Source of the DNA: Paenibacillus sp. FSL H7-0331
GTDB taxonomy: Bacteria; Bacillota; Bacilli; Paenibacillales; NBRC-103111
Assembly: GCF_001956045.1 (NCBI RefSeq)
Contig: NZ_MRTH01000023.1
Coordinates: 1-64,000, forward strand
Length of the DNA: 64,000 nt
Direction: 5' to 3'
Part shown: positions 8,700-18,267 of the stretch, piece after piece
How the letters are laid out: each line of letters starts with the position of its first letter
Position numbering within the stretch: the stretch's first letter is position 1
Program-made: the position numbers and the translations under genes
The notes under the pieces: model-generated
Seen by the model: only the letters and a program-made list of their open reading frames with translations
Database searches by the model: none
Told to the model about the DNA's origin: nothing

Positions 8700-9011
8700 A
8701 TGAGTAGAGACAAACATTTACCACTGACGGAAACCGTTTATTATATTCTTCTGTCCTTGATCGAACCGGCTCATGGATATTTGATTTTGCAAAAGGTGGA
8801 GGAGCTCAGCAGCGGACAGGTAAGAATGGCGGCGGGGACACTTTACGGAGCTATTGAAAACTTGTTGAAGCTGAAATTTATACAGCCCGTTACCAGTGAG
8901 GACAGCCGGCGCAAGGTTTATGCGATCACAGAGCTGGGACAGGAAATCCTGCGTCTCGACTTTGAAAGAATGAATCACATGATTGAGGTTACGAAACTTA
9001 CCTTGAGATGA
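8700..9011 (+). CDS. PadR-family transcriptional regulator
   Basis: 103-residue winged-helix regulator of the short PadR class. It reads LTETVYYILLSLIEPAHGYLI, then helix-turn-helix and wing with GTLYGAIENLLK and a C-terminal dimer helix. The family normally represses its own operon and is released by small compounds or antibiotics. ATG at 8700 follows AAAGGAGGGG. The next gene starts 18 bases downstream, so they form an operon under the palindromic operator just upstream. Confidence 0.93.
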   Translation: MSRDKHLPLTETVYYILLSLIEPAHGYLILQKVEELSSGQVRMAAGTLYGAIENLLKLKFIQPVTSEDSRRKVYAITELGQEILRLDFERMNHMIEVTKLTLR

Positions 9012-9029
9012 GAAATGAGGGAAATCGTG

Positions 9030-9656
9030 ATGAGAAAATTCAAGTTTTTTATTAATTTTGACAAGGAAGAAGAGTGGCTGAATGAAATGGCGAGGCAAGG
9101 CTATATATTCACAGGGAAATCATTCGGGTATAAGTTTCAACCAGCCAAGCCCGAACATGCAGCGATAAAAATGGATTACCGCACCTTTAAGAAAACAGAG
9201 GATTTTGAAGATTACCGCGCACTATTTGAAGACAGCGGCTGGAAGCATATCGCCGGAACGAAAAGCTCCGGCGCTCAATATTTTAAAAATTCAGGCGCTC
9301 ACGGAAGCGAGGATATTTTCTCGGACACCGATTCCAAAGCAGCAAGATATAAAAGAATTTCAGAAATATGGGTCTCAACGGCTACTGCCTTAATCCCACT
9401 GTTCGTTGTACTGACGACTACTGACTCGATTGATGTGAAGGCTTTTTTGAACCCGAAATTATTGTATTATACACAAGGATTATGGGAGAAAAGCGGAGCG
9501 ATTTTTTGGCAGGCCTTTCTTTTTGAAACACCGTTTGCCTTATTCAGAGGGTTTTTCTGGATGCTGATTCCGGTTATGATCCTTGTATGTTTTATCCTGG
9601 CCTATAAAGCGAATAAGCTGTACAAGGAATCACAAGAAGGTCATTATACAAAATAA
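9030..9656 (+). CDS. DUF2812 membrane protein
   Basis: 208-residue protein whose N-terminal half (MRKFKFFINFDKEEEWLNEMA, then GWxxxG and DYR motifs to about residue 95) is a clear DUF2812 domain. Two hydrophobic segments follow at about 113-130 and 160-200, the second ending close to the C terminus. DUF2812 proteins are commonly paired with PadR regulators, exactly as here; their biochemical role is not known to me, and a link to membrane stress or drug response is inference from the regulator. The chosen ATG at 9030 has GAGG about ten bases upstream. Confidence 0.85.
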   Translation: MRKFKFFINFDKEEEWLNEMARQGYIFTGKSFGYKFQPAKPEHAAIKMDYRTFKKTEDFEDYRALFEDSGWKHIAGTKSSGAQYFKNSGAHGSEDIFSDTDSKAARYKRISEIWVSTATALIPLFVVLTTTDSIDVKAFLNPKLLYYTQGLWEKSGAIFWQAFLFETPFALFRGFFWMLIPVMILVCFILAYKANKLYKESQEGHYTK

Positions 9657-9673
9657 GTTTTACAAACTAAGTT

Positions 9674-10321
9674 CTACAAATGCCTTTGGGCGACTTCATT
9701 TTTGACCGTAATATCAAAGCCCGACATGCTTCCGCTAAAAGGTGTTTCGACATCCCCGACCCATTTTTTGAAGGTTACTGTTATGGAGCTTTTATTATGG
9801 GCGGCCATGTGAAGAGTTTGATCACCTAGCACATCCAATTGCTCAAGGAAAGCGTTGTTCGGAAACGGTTCTTTTCGAATCATGACAGAAAAATCGACAC
9901 TCTGTCCATGGTTAATAAACGTTAAGGTACAGCTGCCATTCAGCCACTGCTCTTCTCTTTTGAAGCTGCAGCTGCTGCCTTGCTTGTCATACTCCAATGT
10001 ATAAATTCCTTTTGCAAACACGGTTTGATAGCCGATAACCAGGTTTGCTGGCAGCCATAATAGTGCGATGATAGCCGCGAGCACTATTATACGCGGATGC
10101 TTGTATAAGGACGATCTCAGTAAAAACAAGCCGGTAAATGCAATCAGCAAAAGTAAAATACTAAAATAATTAATACCGGAATGGCCATTTGACCATGTAG
10201 GCAAGCCTACCGCTGTTAACCATTGTTCGCCTAATGGGGTTGCGTCAGGATATGTCCAGGATAAGACCAGTGTGAGTATGATTAAGCTTACAGCAGCGAT
10301 TAAACGATTGCGAGAATGCAT
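9674..10321 (-). CDS. Unknown membrane protein with exported C-terminal domain
   Basis: 215 residues with three hydrophobic segments in the first 110 (about 7-25, 45-67, 76-95) and a C-terminal domain of about 110 residues, probably outside the membrane, rich in beta-strand patterns with a cysteine pair (SSCSFKREEQWLNGSCTL). I recognise no family. The ATG at 10321 was chosen because GGAAGGG lies ten bases upstream; the frame extends to 10414 without a ribosome site. It converges with the DUF2812 gene and diverges from rpiA. Confidence 0.65.
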   Translation of the reverse strand: MHSRNRLIAAVSLIILTLVLSWTYPDATPLGEQWLTAVGLPTWSNGHSGINYFSILLLLIAFTGLFLLRSSLYKHPRIIVLAAIIALLWLPANLVIGYQTVFAKGIYTLEYDKQGSSCSFKREEQWLNGSCTLTFINHGQSVDFSVMIRKEPFPNNAFLEQLDVLGDQTLHMAAHNKSSITVTFKKWVGDVETPFSGSMSGFDITVKNEVAQRHL

Positions 10322-10437
10322 GGAATCAATCCCTTCCATTCTATTTTCCTTATTGTACCATAGGGAAATTACCATTCCAGCCTTTCCTGATTTATAATCA
10401 AAGTGATCGATCATGCAAATAGCAGGGAGTGATAGCT

Positions 10438-11106
10438 ATGAATCCAAAAGAAATTGCCGCTCAGCAGGCTGTCCAATTCATTGAAGAGGGAATGATTGTA
10501 GGACTCGGAACAGGATCTACTGCCTATTGGGCGATTCAACAGATAGGGCAGCGAGTACAAGCAGGACTGCATATCCGTGCGGTGGCAAGCTCACAAAGCT
10601 CAGAGGATCTGGCCAGACAAGCTGGTATTCCGATGGTCGAATTTTCCGAAATCACAAGTATTGATCTGACCATAGACGGGGCCGATGAGGTTGACGATCA
10701 GCTGAATTTGATCAAGGGTGGTGGAGGTGCGCTGCTGCGGGAAAAAATCATCGCTTTCCATAGCAAAAGGTTTATTGTCATCGTGGACGAATCGAAGCGG
10801 GTGCAGCATCTGGGACGGTTTTCGCTGCCTGTCGAGATCGTGCCATTTGCCTCCAATCTAACGATTAACCGTCTCACAGAACTGGACTGCAAACCGCAGC
10901 TGCGTCTGGATAACGGCAAGGAATTTGTGACCGATAATGGCAACTGGATCGTGGACTGCAAATTTGAGAAAATCCTGCTGCCGCAAGAGCTGGGAACCCA
11001 AATTCATTCGATACCGGGAGTTGTGGAGCATGGACTTTTTGTCCAAATGGCAAGCTCGGTTGTTGTTGGCTATAAGGACGGATCAACGAAGATACTGTCC
11101 AATTGA
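10438..11106 (+). CDS. rpiA: Ribose-5-phosphate isomerase A
   Basis: 222-residue cytoplasmic enzyme that interconverts ribose 5-phosphate and ribulose 5-phosphate in the pentose phosphate pathway. Family motifs are all present: GLGTGSTA near residue 26 (phosphate binding), TIDGADEVD with the catalytic aspartates near 80, and KGGGGALLREKI near 95. Length is normal. ATG at 10438 follows GGGAG with eight bases between. It seems to be a single-gene unit; a hairpin at 11118-11159 follows. In this setting it would also serve pentose use from xylan, but that link is inference. Confidence 0.96.
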   Translation: MNPKEIAAQQAVQFIEEGMIVGLGTGSTAYWAIQQIGQRVQAGLHIRAVASSQSSEDLARQAGIPMVEFSEITSIDLTIDGADEVDDQLNLIKGGGGALLREKIIAFHSKRFIVIVDESKRVQHLGRFSLPVEIVPFASNLTINRLTELDCKPQLRLDNGKEFVTDNGNWIVDCKFEKILLPQELGTQIHSIPGVVEHGLFVQMASSVVVGYKDGSTKILSN

Positions 11107-11117
11107 TGGGGCTTGTA

Positions 11118-11159
11118 GGACAGTCTGGCGAAGTGAAGGTTCTTCGCCAAGATTTGTCC
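11118..11159. terminator. Hairpin downstream of rpiA
   Basis: TGGCGAAG (11126-11133) pairs with CTTCGCCA (11142-11149), extended by GGACA/TGTCC at the base. There is no T-run, so termination is possible but not certain. Confidence 0.4.
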
Positions 11160-11220
11160 TCAAAAGCGCAAGTATATGATACAATGAGAACCATTATACA
11201 TGCAGTATGGAGGAAGCAGT

Positions 11221-13479
11221 ATGCCCTCGCGATATTCTTTTTTTATCAAGCTTATGACATTTACTACCTTGATCAGCACCATTCCGCTCCTATTTCTCGG
11301 TATCTATTCATTCTTCCAATCGACTTCCACGGTTCAAACTAAAGTTAACGAAGCCAACGTGTTCATCCTGCAGCAGTCGCAAAGCCGCGTCGAGCAAATT
11401 CTCAAAGTTATTGAGCAAGTATCAGGCCGTTTCGCAGAAACGCCTTTGGTTGTCAATTCTGTATCGAGACGTATGGAAATTGAAGACTTTCAGGATGTGG
11501 ATTTGCTCGTTAAAGGACTTCTTAGTGTTCAAACCTATGAGCTTGGTGTTAAAGACATCGAGCTGCATAGTCTTCAGAACGGCTGGTATATCAAGGATAG
11601 CGGTTTTTACTTTGGAACGGATACAGCGAAGATACCCGTTTCTTTGAATGCTGCCAATAATTCCCGTTGGATGCCGGAGCAGAGTCCAACTTTTGCCGGC
11701 TTGAAGCTGGTGAAGGCCATTCCTGCCACGGCTGCTGAGCCAAAGGGTTATTTGTCCGTCCGTGTATCCAATACGGAGCTTGCCAAGCTGCTCACGCAGG
11801 GCTTTTCAACTCGGGAAACGATGATTCTGGACGATAAAATGAATATTATTATACACAGCAATGTGCAGAGGATCGGCCAAAGCGTTGCATCCGAGCCCTG
11901 GCTGCAGGAGCTCAAAAACACGGATCAGACGCATGGCTATATCAACAGCACTTCACAGGGAGTTTCGTACAGTGTTATCTATAACCAGTCTCGCTATAAC
12001 AACTGGACGTATGTGTCGATCATTCCTTTGGAGGAAGCGAAGAAGGAGTCCGCCTCGATCGGTTGGGCAACGTTGACAGCTGTTGTGCTGCTGCTGCTTT
12101 TTACCGGACTGCTGTCTTATTGGGGCTCCAGACGCATGTATTTTCCAGTGCGCAGTCTGATGGAATTTACGATGCGTCACAGCAAGCCTACGAGTGGAGG
12201 CGCTGCGGTTAAGGATGAATTGCAATGGATTGGTACGCAGTTTGCATCCTTGCATCAGTCCAATGAACAGCTGGAGGGGCAAATGAAGATCCAATCCGCA
12301 CAGCTGATCGATTATTTTATGTTGAAAATGTTTCAGGGCGAGTTGTATCGCAGCGAGCTGGAGGACAAAGCAGCCAAGTTTCAATTCCCGGTCTGGCGCC
12401 GTTATGCGGTGCTGGTTCTGCAAATCGATACACTTGCGCAAACCCGCTACAATGCGAATGAACAGGATTTGCTCCTGTTTGCCATTAATAATATGGCGTC
12501 CGAGCTGATTCCGCCACCGCAGCGAATTCATGCGATGCCGATTGGTAATTATCAGGTGACACTTGTCGGTAGTGATGCCGACAATCAGAGCGAGCTGTTA
12601 AGTGAGCTGGGCAGTCTGGCCGAGTCGGTTCAGCGGGCTGCTGCTGAATATTTGGAGCTGAAGGTCAGTATCGGGATCAGCAGGCCGTATGAGCTGCTCT
12701 ACACAACGTCGCAAGCCTTTCTGGAAGCGAAGGAAGCTCTTCAATACCGGATTCGTCTTGGAGAAAAGGCAATTCTGTATCTGGATGATCTGAAGCCGCA
12801 GCAGGAGTCACGTCATTATTATCCGCATCATTTGGTATCCGAGCTTACGCAGGCAATCTCCTTTCTCGATAAGGACAAGGCCGGAGAGCTTCTCCAGCAG
12901 TTCATACAGGATGTACTTCGAGTCGAAACCGATCCTCACTTGTACCGGATGTCGTTCGCGATGCTGCTGACCGATCTCGCCCGAATGCTCTACGATATGG
13001 GGGATACCGGAGAGCTGTTCTCTCAGGATCACCGCAATGAGTACGAGCAGCTGTTCAGTCTGAGGACGCCGCAGGAAATTGAAGACTGGTTCAAGACCCA
13101 GATCATTTATCCTATGATGGAACTGACCCGCAAGCGGCATGAATCATCAGGCAAAAGCATTTCCCGCTCGGTAATGGATCTGGTACAGGAGCATTATGAC
13201 AGTGATCTGACGCTTGAGCAGTGTGCGCTGCGTCTGAATTACAGTACCCACTATATTCGCCGGATGTTCCGCAAGGAAACCGGAATGAACTACAGCGACT
13301 ATTTGGCCGGGTATCGACATGATATGGCCAAGAGCTGGCTGAGTGGAACCGATATGAAAATCACGGAAGTCGCTGAGCGACTGCAATATACGAATGCACA
13401 AAACTTCATCCGGCAGTTCCGTAAGCTGGAAGGGATGACGCCGGGACAATATCGGGAACAGAAAATGAGTGAGCTGTAA
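11221..13479 (+). CDS. Membrane-anchored AraC-family sensor-regulator
   Basis: 752 residues. Membrane segments at about 8-28 and 280-300 bracket a large extracellular sensor domain of the Cache type. A cytoplasmic linker follows, with a cyclase-like or YesN-like middle region, and the last 100 residues form an AraC double helix-turn-helix (LTLEQCALRLNYSTHYIRR, then ITEVAERLQYTNAQNFIRQF and GMTPGQYR). Such one-protein sensors usually switch a nearby sugar importer on. The nearest importer, at 16350, is 3 kb away across an unrelated methyltransferase and a minus-strand gene, so the target is uncertain. ATG at 11221 follows GGAGG. Confidence 0.9.
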   Translation: MPSRYSFFIKLMTFTTLISTIPLLFLGIYSFFQSTSTVQTKVNEANVFILQQSQSRVEQILKVIEQVSGRFAETPLVVNSVSRRMEIEDFQDVDLLVKGLLSVQTYELGVKDIELHSLQNGWYIKDSGFYFGTDTAKIPVSLNAANNSRWMPEQSPTFAGLKLVKAIPATAAEPKGYLSVRVSNTELAKLLTQGFSTRETMILDDKMNIIIHSNVQRIGQSVASEPWLQELKNTDQTHGYINSTSQGVSYSVIYNQSRYNNWTYVSIIPLEEAKKESASIGWATLTAVVLLLLFTGLLSYWGSRRMYFPVRSLMEFTMRHSKPTSGGAAVKDELQWIGTQFASLHQSNEQLEGQMKIQSAQLIDYFMLKMFQGELYRSELEDKAAKFQFPVWRRYAVLVLQIDTLAQTRYNANEQDLLLFAINNMASELIPPPQRIHAMPIGNYQVTLVGSDADNQSELLSELGSLAESVQRAAAEYLELKVSIGISRPYELLYTTSQAFLEAKEALQYRIRLGEKAILYLDDLKPQQESRHYYPHHLVSELTQAISFLDKDKAGELLQQFIQDVLRVETDPHLYRMSFAMLLTDLARMLYDMGDTGELFSQDHRNEYEQLFSLRTPQEIEDWFKTQIIYPMMELTRKRHESSGKSISRSVMDLVQEHYDSDLTLEQCALRLNYSTHYIRRMFRKETGMNYSDYLAGYRHDMAKSWLSGTDMKITEVAERLQYTNAQNFIRQFRKLEGMTPGQYREQKMSEL

Positions 13480-13535
13480 ACGCATCGTAGAGGAGCCAGG
13501 TTATGTATACCCGGAGCTCCTTTATGCTGCGTTTA
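13478..13535. terminator. Hairpin downstream of AraC sensor gene
   Basis: AAACGCA (13478-13484) pairs with TGCGTTT (13528-13534), and AGGAGC (13491-13496) with GCTCCT (13516-13521). No long T-run follows. The hairpin separates the AraC gene from the methyltransferase gene and argues for the later methyltransferase start. Confidence 0.45.
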
Positions 13536-13564
13536 AATCCATTAAGCAAAGCAGGTTATCCAGT

Positions 13565-15106
13565 ATGAACCATAACGAACCGTCTAAATATCGTTTCAGT
13601 GAAGCACCTATTTGGGAGCTGCAGCGAGCTTATTATGAGGAACAAGGAATTCGTGCCTGGCAGAGTGAAGAAGTTCCGCAGTACATCACGAGTAATCCGA
13701 TGATTGCGACTGCATATGCGGAAATCATCTTCGGTTTTCTTCAGGATAGAGCCAGATTAGGCCTTACATCCGCACCCGTTACGATTGTGGAGCTTGGAGC
13801 AGGCTCGGGTCGATTAGCCTGTCAGGTTCTTAAGGAGTTATGTGAGCTTAAGGATTATGCAGGCCTCCCGCTGCCTCCTTTTCGTTATGTCATGACGGAC
13901 TTAGCTATCCGCAATATTTCGTATTGGCAGCAGCATGAGAGCTTGGCTCCCTATGTCGAGCAGGGGATATTGGATTTTGCTCAATTCGATGCGGTGACGG
14001 GCACAGAGCTGCATTTGACGCAATCAGGCGAGCGTATAGGACCTGCTGAATTGGAGCAGCCGCTGCTGATTATCGCGAATTATTTTTTTGACAGTATCCC
14101 GCAGGAACTGCTGTATGTGGATGAGGGCCGCATATTTGAATGTGACGTTGCGCTGCATGTCCCGAATGGAGCCACCAAGCAAACTCCGTCGGATGTGCTA
14201 GGAACCATCATTCCTGAGTACCATTATCGCAGAGCGGCTGAATACGAACAGGATTCGTACCCTTACCGCAGCCTTATAGAGCTGTACACGGACAAGCTGG
14301 AGGATTCGCACGTTCTGCTTCCGGTAGTGGGACTGGCCTGTTTGGAACGCCTTGGGCAATTGTCGCGAGCAGGCTTTTGTCTGCTCACCGCAGATAAGGG
14401 AGATCATCGATTGGAAAGCTGGGAATTTGCCGAACCTCCCAAGCTGATTCATCATGGCAGCTTCTCTTTGGAGGCCAACTACCATGCTATTCAATATGTT
14501 TGTGAGCACATGGGTGCGTTAACCTTATTCACGACGCATCAATATAACAATTTAAATGTGGGCTGCATCCTTATGCTTCAGGAACCGATCAATTATGCCC
14601 ATACCCGTCTCGCATATCGGCGGTTTGTAGATCGCTTTGGACCGGATGATTTTTTTAGTCTCAAAGCCTGGTTTGAGGAGCAAACGTCTGTCATGGAGTT
14701 GCCGCAGCTGCATGCCTTCTGGAGATTAAGTGGTTACGATGCTCAGTTGTTCCTTCATAGCGCTGAGCGCATCGAGGAGCTGCTGCCCACATGCAGTGAG
14801 CAAGCAATGAAAGATATTTGTCATGGTCTGCATACGATGTGGAAGAGCTACTACCCCATGGAGGAGAAACCGGATTTAGCTTTAGCTTGCGGTAGGCTGC
14901 TGGTTCAAATGGATTTGTTCGAGGATGCGTTGGTCTTCTTTGAACGATCACGTTATGTAGATGATGCAGATTCTCATATCCTATACACGATGGCGCTTTG
15001 CTATTATGAGGTAGGCAAAGAAGCTGCTGCAAGAAATTATGCCTATAGAGCTACAGCCTTGGAGCCTGATCATGAAGGAGCTTTGGCGCTACTGGATCTA
15101 TTGTAG
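13565..15106 (+). CDS. MidA-like SAM-dependent methyltransferase with C-terminal repeat region
   Basis: 513 residues. The N-terminal part (about 1-400) has the class I methyltransferase motif I, VTIVELGAGSGRLA (around residue 77), and a MidA/NDUFAF7-like course including NYFFDSIPQELL. The last 110 residues look like tetratricopeptide repeats (LLVQMDLFEDALVFFERS and ILYTMALCYYEVGKEAAARNYAYRATALEPD), a common protein-binding module. MidA relatives methylate arginine in a protein partner; whether this one does is unknown. I chose the ATG at 13565 because earlier in-frame codons lie in a hairpin; its ribosome site AGCAGG is weak. Confidence 0.75.
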   Translation: MNHNEPSKYRFSEAPIWELQRAYYEEQGIRAWQSEEVPQYITSNPMIATAYAEIIFGFLQDRARLGLTSAPVTIVELGAGSGRLACQVLKELCELKDYAGLPLPPFRYVMTDLAIRNISYWQQHESLAPYVEQGILDFAQFDAVTGTELHLTQSGERIGPAELEQPLLIIANYFFDSIPQELLYVDEGRIFECDVALHVPNGATKQTPSDVLGTIIPEYHYRRAAEYEQDSYPYRSLIELYTDKLEDSHVLLPVVGLACLERLGQLSRAGFCLLTADKGDHRLESWEFAEPPKLIHHGSFSLEANYHAIQYVCEHMGALTLFTTHQYNNLNVGCILMLQEPINYAHTRLAYRRFVDRFGPDDFFSLKAWFEEQTSVMELPQLHAFWRLSGYDAQLFLHSAERIEELLPTCSEQAMKDICHGLHTMWKSYYPMEEKPDLALACGRLLVQMDLFEDALVFFERSRYVDDADSHILYTMALCYYEVGKEAAARNYAYRATALEPDHEGALALLDLL

Positions 15107-15140
15107 GTCGGCGCTAGCCTCCAAGGACCGATTATCAGAT

Positions 15141-15190
15141 GCGGCAGGAAGATCCCTGGATCCATAAATCCAGAGCGATCCGCCTGCCGC
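15141..15190. terminator. Bidirectional hairpin between convergent genes
   Basis: GCGGCAGG (15141-15148) pairs with CCTGCCGC (15183-15190), with further imperfect pairing inside (GATCCCTGGAT against ATCCAGAGCGATC). It lies between a rightward and a leftward gene. T-runs are absent. Confidence 0.5.
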
Positions 15191-15201
15191 ACAACTGTAC
15201 T

Positions 15202-16092
15202 TTACTCCGTTGGATTCATTTCTTTTTTCACAATCGGTATCCATATTTCACTTTTAAAAGTGGGTGAGGTTACATCCTTGTCTGCATTCCACAGCATTTC
15301 CGGACCTTCTATTTGTTCATAGCTGGAGGATGGAAACCATTCGGAATAAATACGGCCCCACACATTCTGCAGCGTATCAGGAAAGGGTCCGATGGCTTCA
15401 AATACAGCCCATGCTGAGGCAGGGACCTCGAGCTGTGTGAGATTATTCGGACACACCTTGGTTGTTGCTGCACCAATATAGTGATCAAGCTCCCCTTTTT
15501 CCTCCATCCGGCCTTCAGAAAAGTTTGTCGATGCACTAAGCAGTCCAATAGGCTCGACATTGGAAAGGCCTTTAAGGTTCTGGATCGTCTCAGCATCTAA
15601 GCTTTTCCACATAGAGGCAATCTCCGGATTAACCCCGTGGAAAATAATCGGAACTCTTTTCTTAATACCAACAATGCGAAATGCTTCTTTGTCTTCAATT
15701 CGATAGTTCATTTCAATTCCTCCTTTAATGGTTAGCTGGAAGGTCATAGGCGGGTAGGCTTTCAGAGAATGGCCATTATTTCTGGCTTCTGACGGTGTAA
15801 TACCATGCAAATGGTGAAAAGCTCTTGCAAACGAATCAGGAGAGCTATAACCGTATTTGATCGCGATGTCAATGACCTTTACGCTGCTCTCTTTCAACTC
15901 AAATGCTGCCAGAGTAAGGCGTCTGCGTCGGATGTATTCCGATAACGTGATGCCTGAGAGAAAGGAAAACATCCTTTTAAAATGGTATTCGGAGCAGTAA
16001 GCCCGTCTTGCTGCTTCTTTTAAATCAATATCACTCGTAAGATTTTCCTCCATGTACGTTATCGCATTATTCATGTTCTTAAGCAAATCCAT
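15202..16092 (-). CDS. AraC-family regulator with GyrI-like ligand-binding domain
   Basis: 296 residues. An N-terminal AraC double helix-turn-helix (about 1-105; [19 protein letters not shown], then [32 protein letters not shown]) is fused to a C-terminal GyrI-like effector domain (about 125-290; it begins [16 protein letters not shown] and has [18 protein letters not shown]). This is the Rob/BmrR-like arrangement that binds small hydrophobic or cationic compounds. ATG at 16092 has a perfect GGAGGT site. It is divergent from cluster A but is unlikely to be its sugar regulator. Confidence 0.92.
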   Translation of the reverse strand: MDLLKNMNNAITYMEENLTSDIDLKEAARRAYCSEYHFKRMFSFLSGITLSEYIRRRRLTLAAFELKESSVKVIDIAIKYGYSSPDSFARAFHHLHGITPSEARNNGHSLKAYPPMTFQLTIKGGIEMNYRIEDKEAFRIVGIKKRVPIIFHGVNPEIASMWKSLDAETIQNLKGLSNVEPIGLLSASTNFSEGRMEEKGELDHYIGAATTKVCPNNLTQLEVPASAWAVFEAIGPFPDTLQNVWGRIYSEWFPSSSYEQIEGPEMLWNADKDVTSPTFKSEIWIPIVKKEMNPTE

Positions 16093-16349
16093 TTATTTGA
16101 CCTCCTTGATTCATACAATAACAGGAATTGAAAACCTTCATCCGACATTTCGTGCACGATGATGTTGGGTCTGCGGGCCTGCTTTCAATGATTACGGATA
16201 AGGGACGCTAGTGATTATTATCCATGCTAAATCGCTGCTAAACCCTTGATATCACTGGGAAATAGCAATTGGAGCGCTGTTGATTATTGAGCGCAATTCG
16301 GAGTCCTTGGTATGCTGACGCTATCAACAGGAATGAAGGAGGACGATGA

Positions 16350-17303
16350 TTGGTGGAACTAACTTCTGTGCCGGCACAAACGGCCAACCGGAGCAAAGCC
16401 CGCCGAAGATTACAACGTCTGATGAAAAACAGGTGGCTGTATCTGATGGCACTCCCGGGTATGCTCTTCTTTATTATTTTTCGCTATTTTCCGATGTGGG
16501 GGTTGCTTATTGCCTTTCAGGACTATCAACCGGCTCTCGGCATGATGAATAGCAATTGGGTCGGACTGAAGCATTTTGAACGTTTTTTCTTTGATGCATC
16601 CTTCGGTATGCTGTTCAAGAACACACTGATATTGGCTATTTACAATTTGGTGTTCTTTTTTCCACTGCCGATTGTACTGGCTTTATTGTTGAATGAAATT
16701 CGCAAGGAAGCCTTCAAGCGCACGATTCAAACCATTGTATACATTCCGCATTTTGTATCGTGGGTCGTGGTTGTCGGGATCTCTTATATCTTCTTCACAA
16801 CGGAAGGTGGAATTGTCAATGATATGCTGGCAGCTCTGGGATTTCCCAAAATCGATTTTCTAATTTCCAGTGACTGGTTCCGAACGATGATCGTATCTCA
16901 GGTCGTATGGAAGGAAACCGGCTGGGGAACGATTATTTTCCTGGCAGCATTGGCAGGGGTTGATCCTCAACTGTATGAGGCGGCAACGATTGATGGGGCC
17001 GGACGATTCAGACGGCTGTGGCATATTACACTTCCAGCAATCCGCGGCGTTATTGTTATTCTGTTCATTCTGAGACTTGGATCTTTCCTGGATACCGGAT
17101 TTGAACAAATCTTCCTGATGCTCAATTCGATGAACCGCGAGGTAGGCGAAGTATTCGATACGTATGTCTATAATGTCGGGATTCAGCAGGGACAATTCAG
17201 CTACAGCACAACAGTCGGTTTGTTTAAATCGCTGATCGGGCTGGTGCTTGTAGTGGGCGCAAATCGAATGGCCAAAAAATTCGGTGAAAGCGGCCTGTAT
17301 TAA
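16350..17303 (+). CDS. Sugar ABC importer permease, LplB type (cluster A)
   Basis: About 317 residues, six membrane segments, a member of the LplB/YtcP permease class. It shows the family start RWLYLMALPGMLFFIIFRYFPMWGL, then FQDYQPALG, and the EAA loop LYEAATIDGAGRFRRLWHITLPAI that docks the ATPase. It begins with TTG at 16350 or GTG at 16353; AAGGAGG lies 7 or 10 bases upstream. Another ATG at 16346 is out of frame. The second permease starts 17 bases after the stop. Oligosaccharide uptake is the family role; the sugar is unknown. Confidence 0.92.
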   Translation: MVELTSVPAQTANRSKARRRLQRLMKNRWLYLMALPGMLFFIIFRYFPMWGLLIAFQDYQPALGMMNSNWVGLKHFERFFFDASFGMLFKNTLILAIYNLVFFFPLPIVLALLLNEIRKEAFKRTIQTIVYIPHFVSWVVVVGISYIFFTTEGGIVNDMLAALGFPKIDFLISSDWFRTMIVSQVVWKETGWGTIIFLAALAGVDPQLYEAATIDGAGRFRRLWHITLPAIRGVIVILFILRLGSFLDTGFEQIFLMLNSMNREVGEVFDTYVYNVGIQQGQFSYSTTVGLFKSLIGLVLVVGANRMAKKFGESGLY

Positions 17304-17320
17304 GAAAGGGACGGTGCAGG

Positions 17321-18199
17321 ATGGTTAATAAAGGCTTGGGCAGCCGTATCTTTGACGGCTTTAATTATACCTTTTTATTCGTATTCGCTTTAATCACGAT
17401 AATCCCGTTTATTTACATCGTGTCGGTTTCCTTTGCAGAGCCGGAAGAGGTGCTTCGTCGTGGCTTTATCCTCTTTCCGACAACCTTTTCACTGGAGGGA
17501 TATCGTTATATTTTCTCAACAGATACGATTGTTCGCAGTCTGTTCGTGACCATCGGCATTACCGTGGCGGGTACGCTGATCAATCTCATCTTCACCTCGC
17601 TGCTGGCTTATCCGTTATCCAGACAAGATTTTGACGGGAGAAAGCTTTGCATGATGCTGATTGTGTTCACCATGCTGTTTAATGGCGGCATTTTGCCGAC
17701 CTTCATCGTAGTGAAAGCTATGGGTTTATTGAACAGCTATTGGGCTTTGCTGATTCCGAATGCGATCAGTGCCTTCAATCTAATCGTGATCGTCAGTTTT
17801 TTTCGGCAGCTGCCGGACGGTCTGGAGGAGGCGGCGAAGATCGACGGCTGCAGCGATCCGGGTATATTGGTGCGTATCGTGCTTCCTTTGTCAGCGCCGG
17901 TGCTGGCGACGTTTGCCTTATTTTATGCGGTAGGCCATTGGAATACCTTTTTCAGTGCGATTCTGTACATTAACGATTCGAAAATGTGGCCTATTCAGGT
18001 GTGGCTGCGGCAAATCGTGATCTTGTCCCAGGGCGGGATTGGCGACTCGACCCAGTTTGACCAGAACTTTGTGGCGCTGCCGCCGCAAATTATCAAGATG
18101 GCCGTTATTGTTATCTCAACCGTACCGATTTTGCTCGTGTATCCTTTTTTACAGAAGCATTTTGCCAAAGGGGTACTGCTTGGTTCCGTAAAAGGTTGA
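17321..18199 (+). CDS. Sugar ABC importer permease, LplC type (cluster A)
   Basis: 292-residue partner permease with six membrane segments and the LplC/YtcP hallmarks: FALITIIPFIYIVSVSFA near the start, FTMLFNGGILPTFIVV in the middle, the EAA loop LEEAAKIDGCSDPGILVRIVLPLSAP, and the C terminus VYPFLQKHFAKGVLLGSVKG. It would pair with the protein encoded at 16350. No ATPase gene is nearby, which is usual for this family because a shared MsmX-like ATPase is used. Confidence 0.93.
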   Translation: MVNKGLGSRIFDGFNYTFLFVFALITIIPFIYIVSVSFAEPEEVLRRGFILFPTTFSLEGYRYIFSTDTIVRSLFVTIGITVAGTLINLIFTSLLAYPLSRQDFDGRKLCMMLIVFTMLFNGGILPTFIVVKAMGLLNSYWALLIPNAISAFNLIVIVSFFRQLPDGLEEAAKIDGCSDPGILVRIVLPLSAPVLATFALFYAVGHWNTFFSAILYINDSKMWPIQVWLRQIVILSQGGIGDSTQFDQNFVALPPQIIKMAVIVISTVPILLVYPFLQKHFAKGVLLGSVKG

Positions 18200-18267
18200 A
18201 ACGGATTCGGACAATTGATGTTCGGGACACGTTCACATACAATTAGATTAGGGGAGGCACATTCACA

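Noticed and set aside
16093..16349. TGAAAACCTTCATC near 16127 as a cre site
   Set aside because: The central CG of the cre consensus reads CC, and the place suits neither flanking promoter clearly.
16346..16552. ATG-started open frame overlapping the cluster A permease start
   Set aside because: It is out of frame with a full-length LplB permease that uses the same ribosome site with TTG/GTG; the short product has no family.
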